A stretch of 7,662 nt of DNA. Source: Deferribacterales bacterium UBA4806. GTDB lineage: Bacteria; Chrysiogenota; Deferribacteres; Deferribacterales; UBA228. Made by a program: the position numbers and the translations under genes. The notes under the pieces were generated by a model. That model was not told where the DNA came from and made no database searches. It saw only the letters and a program-made list of their open reading frames with translations. The DNA lies in assembly GCA_002402635.1 (NCBI GenBank), contig DHGE01000134.1, positions 1 to 7,662 of the forward strand, given 5' to 3'. Positions 1 through 7,062 of the stretch are shown in pieces (the first letter of the stretch is position 1; every line of letters starts with the position of its first letter).

Positions 1-238
1 CAATTTCGGCTGCTTCTTCATCACCTAAGTTATTGTCAACTAATTCTCTAATAAGATCTTTAACACCCCTTCCATGTATTGTTTTTCTTAATTCTTGAAC
101 AGTATATTTTTTCCCTGTTGCCTCATAAATTGTTATTTGCCAAGATTTTTCTTGAAGCTCACTGTCCAACAATATAACACCATTAAAATCGAACAAAATG
201 CCTTTTAGTTTTTTGTTTACATCAGAAATAACTTCCAT
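1..238 (-). CDS. HAD-superfamily hydrolase, beta-phosphoglucomutase-like (N-terminal part only)
   Basis: Reading the minus strand from the ATG at 238 gives 79 codons that stay open to the window edge, so only the N-terminus is visible. Residues 12-27 read KGILFDFNGVILLDSE, which is HAD motif I: D17 is the predicted nucleophile, and the DSE at 25-27 leads into the cap, as in beta-phosphoglucomutase-like subclass I enzymes. The following helical stretch (residues 28-79, with an HGRG turn near 54-57) fits the start of a C1 cap. Position 19, normally the acid/base Asp two residues after the nucleophile, is Asn. Such DFNG variants are known in the superfamily, and their phosphatase activity cannot be assumed. 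The gene follows the isomerase by 141 bases on the same strand, so it may be a distal operon member, perhaps removing misformed sugar phosphates. That role is inference. An in-frame ATG at 256 is possible, but 238 has the better-placed ribosome site. Confidence 0.8.
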   Translation of the reverse strand, partial: MEVISDVNKKLKGILFDFNGVILLDSELQEKSWQITIYEATGKKYTVQELRKTIHGRGVKDLIRELVDNNLGDEEAAEI

Positions 239-242
239 AATA

Positions 243-248
243 CCCCCT
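243..248 (-). promoter_or_regulatory. Ribosome binding site deciding the HAD start
   Basis: The minus strand reads AGGGGG, then TATT, then ATG at 238. The spacing of 4 bases is short and one pairing with the 16S anti-SD would be G-U, but it is the only plausible SD for this gene. The alternative in-frame ATG at 256 has AAGG abutting it with no spacer. I therefore prefer 238. Confidence 0.5.
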
Positions 249-326
249 AATTCCATCCTTATTATTTTATATGAAACAATAGGATTTTTTGTTTTATTTT
301 CAATAGTTTTTTTATTATTAAATAAC

Positions 327-355
327 TGCCTCAACAAGATTGCTTTGTCGAGGCA
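327..355 (-). terminator. Intergenic stem-loop, possible partial terminator or mRNA processing site
   Basis: On the minus strand TGCCTCGACAA (355-345) pairs with TTGTTGAGGCA (337-327) across a 7-base loop, giving an 11-bp stem with one G-U pair. On the plus strand the same position is an A-C mismatch, so the fold fits the operon-sense RNA better. It lies 24 bases past the isomerase stop codon. The bases after the stem (GTTATTTAATAAT) are U-rich but not an uninterrupted U tract. It could end part of the transcript, protect the 3' end of the operon mRNA, or lower expression of the downstream HAD gene. The stem is seen directly; the function is inferred. Confidence 0.4.
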
Positions 356-379
356 AGATTTTGATTTTTATAGATTAAT

Positions 380-1786
380 TTAAATATTTTGATAAATATC
401 CCATCCAAGATATTTATTGAGTGCCTCACTTATTGCATCAGATACTTGACCTATATTAACTGCTACATGATGTTCAAAACCATATTCGCATATAAATTGC
501 ATTAAATTTTGTAAATTATTAATTTTGTAAACACCAAAGCCACCAAAAGTATCTAACGTATCGTCAGTAAATTCACCATTTCCAACATAACCTCTTATAC
601 ATCCATTAACATCGTCTGTTGTCAATCTTAAAAAAGTTGATTTTACAGGCTTAATTTTACCCTCAACTGTTCCAAAAGTATTATCCTTCCCAACTGTACC
701 AGCAATTATTTGTTGATATTTCATTTCAGCATTCTCTAAAAAAGATTTGGCAATATTGCTACAATGAAACAGAACACATTTATCAAGATCAGAACCAAAG
801 TTATTATTCCAATCCATTATAGCTGAAGGTTTGTTTGTAGCTAATTGTAAAACGTACATAGATAAGACACCTGTCACATCTACTTCACATGCGGCAGGAA
901 TCAAAGATTCACTCAACATACTCATAATTGTGCAAGGAACAATACCATAATTTTCCTCTAAACTCGTCCAGCACTGTATTGCAACAGCATTGATATCATT
1001 ATCTTTTGACCACTCATCAATAATAACTCCGAATTTAGCCATTCTTATTAATTTACTATCATCTATTGAACAGACTTTAAAATAATTTTTAATTTGCGAA
1101 AGCTTTTCTTTCACTAACTTACTATCATCACTCAGCCTATTTGCATTATATAAAATTTCTGATAAGTCTACAGTCTGAACAGCAATATTATATCTCTCTA
1201 ATATTTTTTCAGAATATCTTACTGTGTTAAATGCTGATGGCCTTGCCCCAATTGCACCAAGCCTTACATATTTTAAGCCCTTCACAATTTTGCAAATCCT
1301 TGAAAATCTATCAACTTCATCAATAAATTCTTTAGAAGATACAGAAACAGTGTGATTTTTTGTTAAACTAAAGAGAATTCCAGCTTGTCTCAAATTGTTG
1401 CAATCACTAATTTTACCACAAAAGGAATCTCTTCTATATTGAATATTCATTCTTTTTGGATCATCAGGCTCAGCTTGAATTAATATAGGTACGTTTAAAT
1501 TAGACTGTCTAATTGCTTCTATTATTCCTTTTTCTTCTCCAAAGTTAGGATGGCTTACAATTATTCCATCAATTTTATCAGCATTCTTCTTAAAGAGTTC
1601 TGCACATTTTTGTGCATCTTTAAAAGTCTCAACTGAACCAAACTTACTATCTTCTTCAGATAAAACAACTGATTCATACCCATTTTCTCTTAACGTATTA
1701 ATTAAATTGTTCCTTCCATCCCTTGCCAATTCAGCTGGGAAAAAACCTCTATTAGCAACAATGAGACCAAATGCACCTTTACTCAT
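380..1786 (-). CDS. L-fucose isomerase-like protein, probable L-arabinose isomerase of this operon
   Basis: This 468-residue protein belongs to the L-fucose/L-arabinose isomerase fold group, nearer the FucI-like branch (COG2407 type) than classical AraA. Predicted metal ligands are E301 in AACEVDV, D325 in IMDWNN and a His in EHH (439/440). They correspond in order and spacing to the Glu, Asp and late His that hold Mn2+ in E. coli FucI. The N-terminal 170 residues form the alternating alpha/beta region of these enzymes. The conserved middle block CWTSLEENYG (272-281) precedes the metal site, and residues from about 355 match the C-terminal beta domain. The start is well supported: AAAGGAGG lies 4 bases before the ATG. 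The gene begins 14 bases after araD. With ribulokinase and AraD beside it and no other isomerase visible, it most likely converts L-arabinose to L-ribulose in the cytoplasm. That substrate comes from context. L-fucose or D-arabinose are alternatives from family membership, but AraB and AraD argue against them. Confidence 0.8.
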   Translation of the reverse strand: MSKGAFGLIVANRGFFPAELARDGRNNLINTLRENGYESVVLSEEDSKFGSVETFKDAQKCAELFKKNADKIDGIIVSHPNFGEEKGIIEAIRQSNLNVPILIQAEPDDPKRMNIQYRRDSFCGKISDCNNLRQAGILFSLTKNHTVSVSSKEFIDEVDRFSRICKIVKGLKYVRLGAIGARPSAFNTVRYSEKILERYNIAVQTVDLSEILYNANRLSDDSKLVKEKLSQIKNYFKVCSIDDSKLIRMAKFGVIIDEWSKDNDINAVAIQCWTSLEENYGIVPCTIMSMLSESLIPAACEVDVTGVLSMYVLQLATNKPSAIMDWNNNFGSDLDKCVLFHCSNIAKSFLENAEMKYQQIIAGTVGKDNTFGTVEGKIKPVKSTFLRLTTDDVNGCIRGYVGNGEFTDDTLDTFGGFGVYKINNLQNLMQFICEYGFEHHVAVNIGQVSDAISEALNKYLGWDIYQNI

Positions 1787-1800
1787 ATATCCTCCTTTAA

Positions 1801-2496
1801 CTATATATTTTTTGATTGACCATAATATGCATCTTTGCCGTGCTTCCTAAAAAAATGCTTATCTAACAAATTAATATCGATTTCTTGTCCTTGAGCTTTA
1901 GATAATTCACAAAAAAATGCTAATTCAGCAATATATTCTAATACTGCAGCGTTTTCTACTGATTTCAAAGGAGTCTCGCCCCATGTAAAAGGACCATGAT
2001 CTGATACTAAAGCACCTGGAACATTCAATGGATTAATATTTTTAAATTTTTCAACAATTGACTTTCCTATGCTTTCTTCGTAATTTTCAAACTCTTTTGC
2101 TGATAATTTTTCTGTAACAGGAATTTCTCCATAAAAATAATCTGCATGTGTTGTACCTAAGCATGGAATAGCTTTATTTATTTGCGCCCAAATTGTTGCA
2201 AATTTTGAGTGAGTATGACAAACACCTGAAATTTCTTTGAAATTCTTATACAATTCTAAATGGGTCGGAGTATCAGATGAAGGCCTTAAACTGCCCTCAA
2301 TAACATGTCCCTCTAAATCAACTAAAACTATATCCTTACATTGTAATTTTTCATAAGGAACACCACTTGGTTTAATTGCCACTATTCTCTTATCTCTATC
2401 AATTCCACTTACATTTCCCCATGTGAAAATAACAAGATTTTGTTTGACTAATTCAAGGTTAGCAGATAACACTTCTTTTTTTAATTTTTCTAACAT
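1801..2496 (-). CDS. araD: L-ribulose-5-phosphate 4-epimerase
   Basis: This cytoplasmic class II aldolase-fold enzyme interconverts L-ribulose-5-phosphate and D-xylulose-5-phosphate by Zn2+-dependent retro-aldol chemistry. At 231 residues it has the same length as E. coli AraD. Substrate-site motifs are visible: TWGNVSG (25-31), KPSG (42-45) and SSDTPTHL (73-80). Zinc ligands H94 and H96 lie in CHTHS, and H167 in SDHGPF. The catalytic Asp is D119 in THADYF. The C-terminal KHGKDAYYGQ carries Y225, equivalent to the catalytic Tyr near the E. coli C-terminus. This tail separates AraD from the related L-fuculose-phosphate aldolase. The start codon lies inside the last codons of araB (7-base overlap). 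AAAGGA stands 7 bases upstream within araB, so translation is probably coupled. A short SKNI tail after YYGQ is the only deviation seen. The identification is firm. Confidence 0.96.
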   Translation of the reverse strand: MLEKLKKEVLSANLELVKQNLVIFTWGNVSGIDRDKRIVAIKPSGVPYEKLQCKDIVLVDLEGHVIEGSLRPSSDTPTHLELYKNFKEISGVCHTHSKFATIWAQINKAIPCLGTTHADYFYGEIPVTEKLSAKEFENYEESIGKSIVEKFKNINPLNVPGALVSDHGPFTWGETPLKSVENAAVLEYIAELAFFCELSKAQGQEIDINLLDKHFFRKHGKDAYYGQSKNI

Positions 2497-4169
2497 CTCT
2501 TAATCCTTTCTTTTATAGCTAATAATTTTTTCATAACATCATAAAGTTCCAATAGTCCTTTTATTCCAAAAGCATTATGTAATTTTATATATAGTTGGAA
2601 TATTTCCTTATAAATTGCATAATTATCTAAGTTTGGTTTATAAATATGCTCGATACTACTGCTCATGTTCATTTGAGCTTCATTAAAACTATCATAGCCA
2701 CCGTTTTTTTTACCAGCCACAACTGCAGCTGCAATTGCTGCACCTAATGCACATGTTTGATTTGATTTAGAACATTTAATCTCCCTGTTCATTATATCTG
2801 CGTATATCTGTGGTAACAGTTTATTTGATTTTGGAATACCACCACAAACTATAACGTCATGAATATTAACACCGAATTCTTCAAAACGATTTATAATTGT
2901 TAAAGCACCAAACCCTGTAGCTTCAATTAATGCTCTATAGATCTCTTCTGGTTTTGTTTGTATTTGTAATCCTAGAATTAAGCCACTTAGCTCTTGGTCT
3001 ACTAAAATTGTCCTATTACCATTGTGCCAGTCTAAGCATAACAATCCCGATTCCCCAGGTTTCAATGAATTAGCCAGAGTCGTTAAGTAATCATGAGTGC
3101 CCTTGTCACCATAGGGTTGTATATATTTGACAAACCAATTAAATATATCACCAACGGCAGATTGGCCAGCTTCTAAACCATAATAATCAGGCAAAACTGA
3201 GCCTTTTACAATACCACAAATACCAGGTATATCTTTATCAAGTTTTTTTGCCATCATAATATCACATGTGCTTGTTCCAATTATTTTAACAATAGTGTTT
3301 TCTTTTATTCCTGCTCCGATAGCTCCAAGATGAGAATCGAATGCACCGACTGCAACTGGGATCCCCTCTCTTAGGCCAGCGTCTTTAGCAATATCTTCTT
3401 TTAAAAAACCTGCTGGGTAATCAATTGTATAAGTCTTTGAATATAACCTATCCCGTAATTCAGCTAATTTCGGATTCAACTTTGACAAAAATTCTTTATC
3501 AGGAAGCCCTCCCCACTCTCTATTATACATTGCTTTATGACCTGCAGCACATTGGCTTCTAATTATATTTTCTGGTGGACTATTATTTCCTGTTAAGAAT
3601 GCTGGAATATAATCACATATTTCTACCCATGTATAAGCATCCTCAAAAACTTCGCTGTCAATTTTTAGACAATGTAATATTTTGCTAAAAAACCATTCAG
3701 ATGAATATCTGCCACCACATTTACTTAGGTATTCCGGCTTAATTTGCTTTGCCAGCTCTGTTATTTCAGCAGCTTCTTTATATGATGTATGGTCCTTCCA
3801 CAACCACACATATGCATTTGGATTGTTTTTATATTTTTCATTTTCTGAAAGGGGTAGGCCGTCTTTGCCTATTGACATTGGAGATGATCCAGTAGTATCT
3901 ATTCCAATACCTACTACATCCTTACTATCAAAATCACTTATAACTTGTTCTGCTATTCCTAAAACATTCTTAACTGTTATCGTAAATCCTTTAATATAAT
4001 CCATAGCATTTTGCCTTGCTAAAAGGTGGTTGTTTGAATCCAAAATAACACCTTTATCACCACTTTCATATTGCCATACATTTGACGCTACTTCAGTTCC
4101 ATCTTTAGTATTAACAAGCAGTGCCCTTACAGAATTTGTTCCATAATCTAATCCAATTGTATATTTCAT
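2490..4169 (-). CDS. araB: Ribulokinase (FGGY family)
   Basis: This enzyme phosphorylates L-ribulose to L-ribulose-5-phosphate with ATP in the cytoplasm, the second step of L-arabinose breakdown. At 559 residues it matches the usual AraB length and exceeds xylulokinase (about 500). The N-terminal FGGY domain opens with the phosphate-binding GLDYGTNSVRALLV (6-19). WLWKDHTS (122-129) is the kinase signature region typical of ribulokinases. K212, D278 (in GAFDSHLGAIGAG, the predicted catalytic base) and E333 (in GLEAGQSAVGD) match the substrate-contact residues known from Bacillus ribulokinase, with a constant offset. The C-terminal ATP domain shows IIGTSTC (297-303) and VCGGIPKSN (441-449). AGGA lies 7 bases before the ATG. 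The gene begins 16 bases after the symporter stop and overlaps araD by 7 bases. The last 20 residues are lysine-rich, and their coding sequence also holds the araD ribosome site. Confidence 0.95.
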   Translation of the reverse strand: MKYTIGLDYGTNSVRALLVNTKDGTEVASNVWQYESGDKGVILDSNNHLLARQNAMDYIKGFTITVKNVLGIAEQVISDFDSKDVVGIGIDTTGSSPMSIGKDGLPLSENEKYKNNPNAYVWLWKDHTSYKEAAEITELAKQIKPEYLSKCGGRYSSEWFFSKILHCLKIDSEVFEDAYTWVEICDYIPAFLTGNNSPPENIIRSQCAAGHKAMYNREWGGLPDKEFLSKLNPKLAELRDRLYSKTYTIDYPAGFLKEDIAKDAGLREGIPVAVGAFDSHLGAIGAGIKENTIVKIIGTSTCDIMMAKKLDKDIPGICGIVKGSVLPDYYGLEAGQSAVGDIFNWFVKYIQPYGDKGTHDYLTTLANSLKPGESGLLCLDWHNGNRTILVDQELSGLILGLQIQTKPEEIYRALIEATGFGALTIINRFEEFGVNIHDVIVCGGIPKSNKLLPQIYADIMNREIKCSKSNQTCALGAAIAAAVVAGKKNGGYDSFNEAQMNMSSSIEHIYKPNLDNYAIYKEIFQLYIKLHNAFGIKGLLELYDVMKKLLAIKERIKRC

Positions 4170-4185
4170 ATTATTATCCTAAAAG

Positions 4186-5844
4186 TTATTTCCAAAAATA
4201 AGCGTAGAACCATATAATAAATCCAACTATTATAACTGTATGAATAACATCCCATTTGTTCCAAGTACTTCTAATTTCTTTTCGATCTTCCTTGGTTATT
4301 GTATATATTGTTAAACTCTTTGTCTTTTCTTCATTTGGTTTAGCAGTTAAATAGCTGACTACTAATATTACTACAATGCATAATAAAAATAAGTAAATAC
4401 AATAATGCAACCAATTGTGAGAAAGAAATATTGTGTGTAATAAAGTGCCATCAGGAACTTTAATCACATTTAAAAATAGTCTTAAGAGACCCAAAAACAT
4501 ACCTGTTAATAGTCCCCAAAATGCACCATGGTGATTAACTCTCTTCGAAAAAACACCTAATAAAAATGTTGCAGCAATACCTGGGGCAAGTAATGATTGT
4601 ACATCTTGAAGATATTTATACAAAACTTCACCCATGCCTCTCATTATAGGAATCCATAATATACCTAATATAACTATTACGGTAGTTGCAACTCTACCTA
4701 CAACAACATAGTGATATGGTTTTTTATTAGGTCTATATTTTTTATAAAAATCCTCAGTAAATAAGGCTGCAGAAGAATTAAATAACGATGAAAGAGAACT
4801 CATAAGAGCTGCAACGAGACCAGCAACAACTAAACCTTTAAATCCAGCAGGCAATAAGGTGCTTACAAGGGTTGGAAATGCGGCATCTGATGAAGAAAGA
4901 GTAATAATTCCTTTTTTATCAAGAGCAAAAGCAATCATCCCTGGTATCAAAAATATAAACACCGGCGTAAGCTTTAAATATGCAGCAAATATACTTCCTC
5001 GTCTTGCTTCTTTCATGTTTTTAGCAGATAACACTCTTTGAACAATATACTGATCTGTGCACCAATACCAAAATCCAATTATCGGAGCAGCAAACAAAAC
5101 ACCTGTCCATGGAAATTCAGGATCGGCACTTGATCTAACAAGTGTCATCATTGTGTCCCCATTATAGCCTGTTTTCACACTGCTGCATATTGCAACAAGT
5201 TCAGACCAGCCACCTAACTTAACTAAACCCATAATAAGGATTAATGCACAACCAAACACTATAATAGGTGTTTGTAAAACAGAAGTATAAAGAACAGCCC
5301 TCATCCCTCCTGCTATTGTATATAGACCAGTAATAACTACCAGACCGATTGCACTTATCCAAAAGAAATCAATACCCCATAATGTATCAATTCCAAGGCA
5401 ATATTTAAAAACAATACCTCCAGCATATACAGTTACAGCAACTTTTGTTAAAACATAACTTATTATAGAAATAACTGAAAGAATTGATCTACATCTTGAA
5501 TCAAATCGTCTTTCCAAAAACTCTGGCATTGTAAAAACTCTACATTTTGAATAGAAAGGAACAAAAACCCAGCCTAAAATTAATATAAGCCAGGCATGCA
5601 TTTCCCAGTGTGCCATCGCTAAACCTGATTCAGCACCTGCACCAGCTAATCCAACTAAATGTTCTGATCCTATATTAGATGCCCAAATAGAAGTACCAAT
5701 TACAAGCCAGCCCGCAGCCCTACTAGCTAAAAAATAATCTGTATCTGTTTCTTGTTTAATATAAACAACCCAAAATATTATTGCAAATAATGCAATAAAT
5801 GAAAGAATTAAAACTATCCAATCTAGTCCTCCAAAAGCTACCAT
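4186..5844 (-). CDS. SGLT-type sodium/sugar symporter (SSS family), probable L-arabinose importer
   Basis: This integral inner-membrane transporter of 552 residues has about 14 hydrophobic segments, starting near residues 7-27 and ending near 534-550, as expected for the vSGLT/SGLT1 group. SNIGSEHLVG (56-65) aligns with the sugar-gate segment of vSGLT: N57 and E61 match its Asn64 and Glu68, while H62 replaces Gln69, as in human SGLT1. FWYWCTDQYIVQR (258-270) is the conserved sugar-site and signature segment. AALMSSLSS (345-353) holds the Na2-site Ala and the two Ser residues (S349, S350). A charged cytoplasmic loop at about 502-533 precedes the last helix, as in vSGLT. AGGGAGAG is placed 6 bases before the ATG. 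The gene sits 21 bases after galM and 16 before araB, so L-arabinose is the likely substrate. Glucose, galactose or another pentose cannot be excluded from sequence. No ABC transporter is visible here. Confidence 0.93.
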   Translation of the reverse strand: MVAFGGLDWIVLILSFIALFAIIFWVVYIKQETDTDYFLASRAAGWLVIGTSIWASNIGSEHLVGLAGAGAESGLAMAHWEMHAWLILILGWVFVPFYSKCRVFTMPEFLERRFDSRCRSILSVISIISYVLTKVAVTVYAGGIVFKYCLGIDTLWGIDFFWISAIGLVVITGLYTIAGGMRAVLYTSVLQTPIIVFGCALILIMGLVKLGGWSELVAICSSVKTGYNGDTMMTLVRSSADPEFPWTGVLFAAPIIGFWYWCTDQYIVQRVLSAKNMKEARRGSIFAAYLKLTPVFIFLIPGMIAFALDKKGIITLSSSDAAFPTLVSTLLPAGFKGLVVAGLVAALMSSLSSLFNSSAALFTEDFYKKYRPNKKPYHYVVVGRVATTVIVILGILWIPIMRGMGEVLYKYLQDVQSLLAPGIAATFLLGVFSKRVNHHGAFWGLLTGMFLGLLRLFLNVIKVPDGTLLHTIFLSHNWLHYCIYLFLLCIVVILVVSYLTAKPNEEKTKSLTIYTITKEDRKEIRSTWNKWDVIHTVIIVGFIIWFYAYFWK

Positions 5845-5865
5845 AATATACTCTCCCTAATAAAT

Positions 5866-6996
5866 TTATTTTAATCTAAATTCATAAACTATTTTTTGGT
5901 TATAGGTTTCATTTGGTCTGAGAGTTGCAGATGGGAAATGACCTATATTGGGTGTATTTGGAAAATGTTGTGGTTCTAAACAGAAAGCTGTGTGTTTGTT
6001 ATAATGTACCCCTGATTTGCCGCTCATGCTGCCATCTAAAAAGTTTCCTGTGTAAAATTGTACTCCAGGTTGGGTTGTATATAATTGCATTAATATCTTT
6101 GTGTCAGGTGAATAAACTTCTACTGCTAAAGCTAATTCATCTTGTAGCTTATTTAGTACATAGTTGTGATCATAACCTGGTGATACTTTGTCTATTCTAC
6201 TACCCACCGCTAATGGTTTAGTAAAATCAAAAGGGGTTTCTTCAACCTTTAATATCTCACCTGTGGGAATAAGAGTATTGTCTACTGGTGTATAAAATTT
6301 ACCATTTATCTTCATTATATGATCTAAAATATTACCCTTGCCTTGACCATTTAAATTAAAATAACTATGGTTCGTTAAGTTTATTACTGTGGTTTTATCT
6401 GTCACTGCCTTATAATCAATCTCTAATCTGTTATCATCAGTTAATATATATGTCACCTCGGATTTCAAATTACCGGGATAACCTTCTTCCCCATCCTTAC
6501 TAACATAAGTAAACCTTACACCCTGTTTCAATACCTCTGGCTCCCATAGCTTCTTATTAAATCCTTGAACCCCTCCATGTAAATGATTTAGGTTATTATC
6601 ATTCTTGGCTAACTTATAAACCTTCCCATCTAACTTAAATCCACCATTAGCTATCCTGTTGGCATATCTTCCAATTGTTGCACCCAAAAAAAATGTATCA
6701 TTTACATAGCCCTTTAGATCGTCATAACCTAATACAACGTCAATAGGTTTACTGTTTTTATCAGGAACCTTTAATTCTACAATTATTGCACCATAACTTA
6801 TCAATTTAACATTCATTCCCTTATCATTCACTAATTGATAAGCCTTTACAATCTTGCCATCATCAAGTTTACCAAATGATGTCTCATTTACTTTAACCTC
6901 TGCCATTAAATATCCTCCTGAAATTATTATTAATGCGAAAAAAATAAATAACACTTTAGAAAAAATATTTACCCCTTTAAATAAGCAATCTCTCAT
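5866..6996 (-). CDS. galM: Aldose 1-epimerase (mutarotase), possibly with a signal peptide
   Basis: This enzyme interconverts alpha and beta anomers of aldoses. From M1 it has 376 residues. Catalytic-site residues of the GalM beta-sandwich are all present: R114 in YANRIANG, H140 in HLHGG, H210 (general acid) in TNHSYFNL, D276 in GYDHNYVL and E341 (general base) in CLEPQHFPN. The first 32 residues look like a Sec signal peptide: a short basic region with lysines at 7 and 14, a hydrophobic core at about 15-25, and a possible cut near SGGYLMA/EV. However, an in-frame ATG at 6906 (M31) has a near-ideal AGGAGG 7 bases upstream and would give a 346-residue cytosolic enzyme of normal GalM length. 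M1 has a weaker GGGGG. Either start, or both, may be used. As first gene of the operon, GalM probably supplies the anomer preferred by the symporter or isomerase. Family assignment is firm; location is open. Confidence 0.93.
   Translation of the reverse strand: MRDCLFKGVNIFSKVLFIFFALIIISGGYLMAEVKVNETSFGKLDDGKIVKAYQLVNDKGMNVKLISYGAIIVELKVPDKNSKPIDVVLGYDDLKGYVNDTFFLGATIGRYANRIANGGFKLDGKVYKLAKNDNNLNHLHGGVQGFNKKLWEPEVLKQGVRFTYVSKDGEEGYPGNLKSEVTYILTDDNRLEIDYKAVTDKTTVINLTNHSYFNLNGQGKGNILDHIMKINGKFYTPVDNTLIPTGEILKVEETPFDFTKPLAVGSRIDKVSPGYDHNYVLNKLQDELALAVEVYSPDTKILMQLYTTQPGVQFYTGNFLDGSMSGKSGVHYNKHTAFCLEPQHFPNTPNIGHFPSATLRPNETYNQKIVYEFRLK
6914..6919 (-). promoter_or_regulatory. Strong internal ribosome binding site for a shorter GalM
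   Basis: The minus strand reads AGGAGG, then ATATTTA, then ATG at 6906. A full SD with 7-base spacing inside a coding frame, exactly before an in-frame ATG where GalM homology begins, is unlikely to be chance. In the long reading frame the same bases encode the Gly-Gly of SGGYLM. It favours translation of a signal-less GalM, alone or beside the long form. Confidence 0.6.
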
Positions 6997-7002
6997 ACAA
7001 TA

Positions 7003-7007
7003 CCCCC
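7003..7007 (-). promoter_or_regulatory. Ribosome binding site for the long GalM start
   Basis: GGGGG lies 6 bases before the ATG at 6996 (minus strand GGGGGTATTGTATG). It can pair with the anti-SD using a G-U pair and is weaker than AGGAGG at the internal start. The nine bases GGGGGTATT recur just before the HAD start at 238, which gives some support to this being a real initiation signal. Confidence 0.4.
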
Positions 7008-7040
7008 ATAAAAATTTAATAATAAAAATATTATAATTAA

Positions 7041-7052
7041 GTTAACGTTAAC
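7041..7052 (-). promoter_or_regulatory. Palindromic operator for a LacI-type repressor
   Basis: GTTAACGTTAAC is a perfect 12-base palindrome with the central CG typical of LacI-family operators. It starts about 11 bases past the -10 element of the predicted promoter, at roughly +4 to +15, where a bound repressor would block transcription. The repressor gene next upstream is the obvious candidate to bind it. No second full copy was noticed in the window. The site is seen directly; the binding protein is inferred. Confidence 0.65.
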
Positions 7053-7062
7053 ACCATATTTA

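Noticed and set aside
198..383. Plus-strand open frame of 61 codons between the isomerase and the HAD gene
   Set aside because: It overlaps the HAD start antisense and has a low-complexity composition driven by AT-rich sequence. No SD or recognisable domain is seen.
3682..3999. Plus-strand open frame of 105 codons antisense to araB
   Set aside because: It lies wholly within the well-supported kinase gene, and the translation matches no family. It is a shadow of the coding strand.
380..4169. L-fucose or D-arabinose pathway instead of L-arabinose
   Set aside because: The isomerase alone would allow it, but the aldolase-fold protein has the AraD C-terminal AYYGQ motif and the kinase has ribulokinase length and signature residues.
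4859..5041. Plus-strand open frame antisense to the symporter
   Set aside because: It is contained in a conserved membrane-protein gene and shows no independent coding features.
5925..6221. Plus-strand open frame of 98 codons antisense to galM
   Set aside because: The frame is hydrophobic and cysteine-rich but lies opposite catalytic motifs of galM, so it is most likely a shadow.
6854..7036. Plus-strand open frame across the galM N-terminus
   Set aside because: It is antisense to the galM start region and composed of AT-driven codons, with no support.
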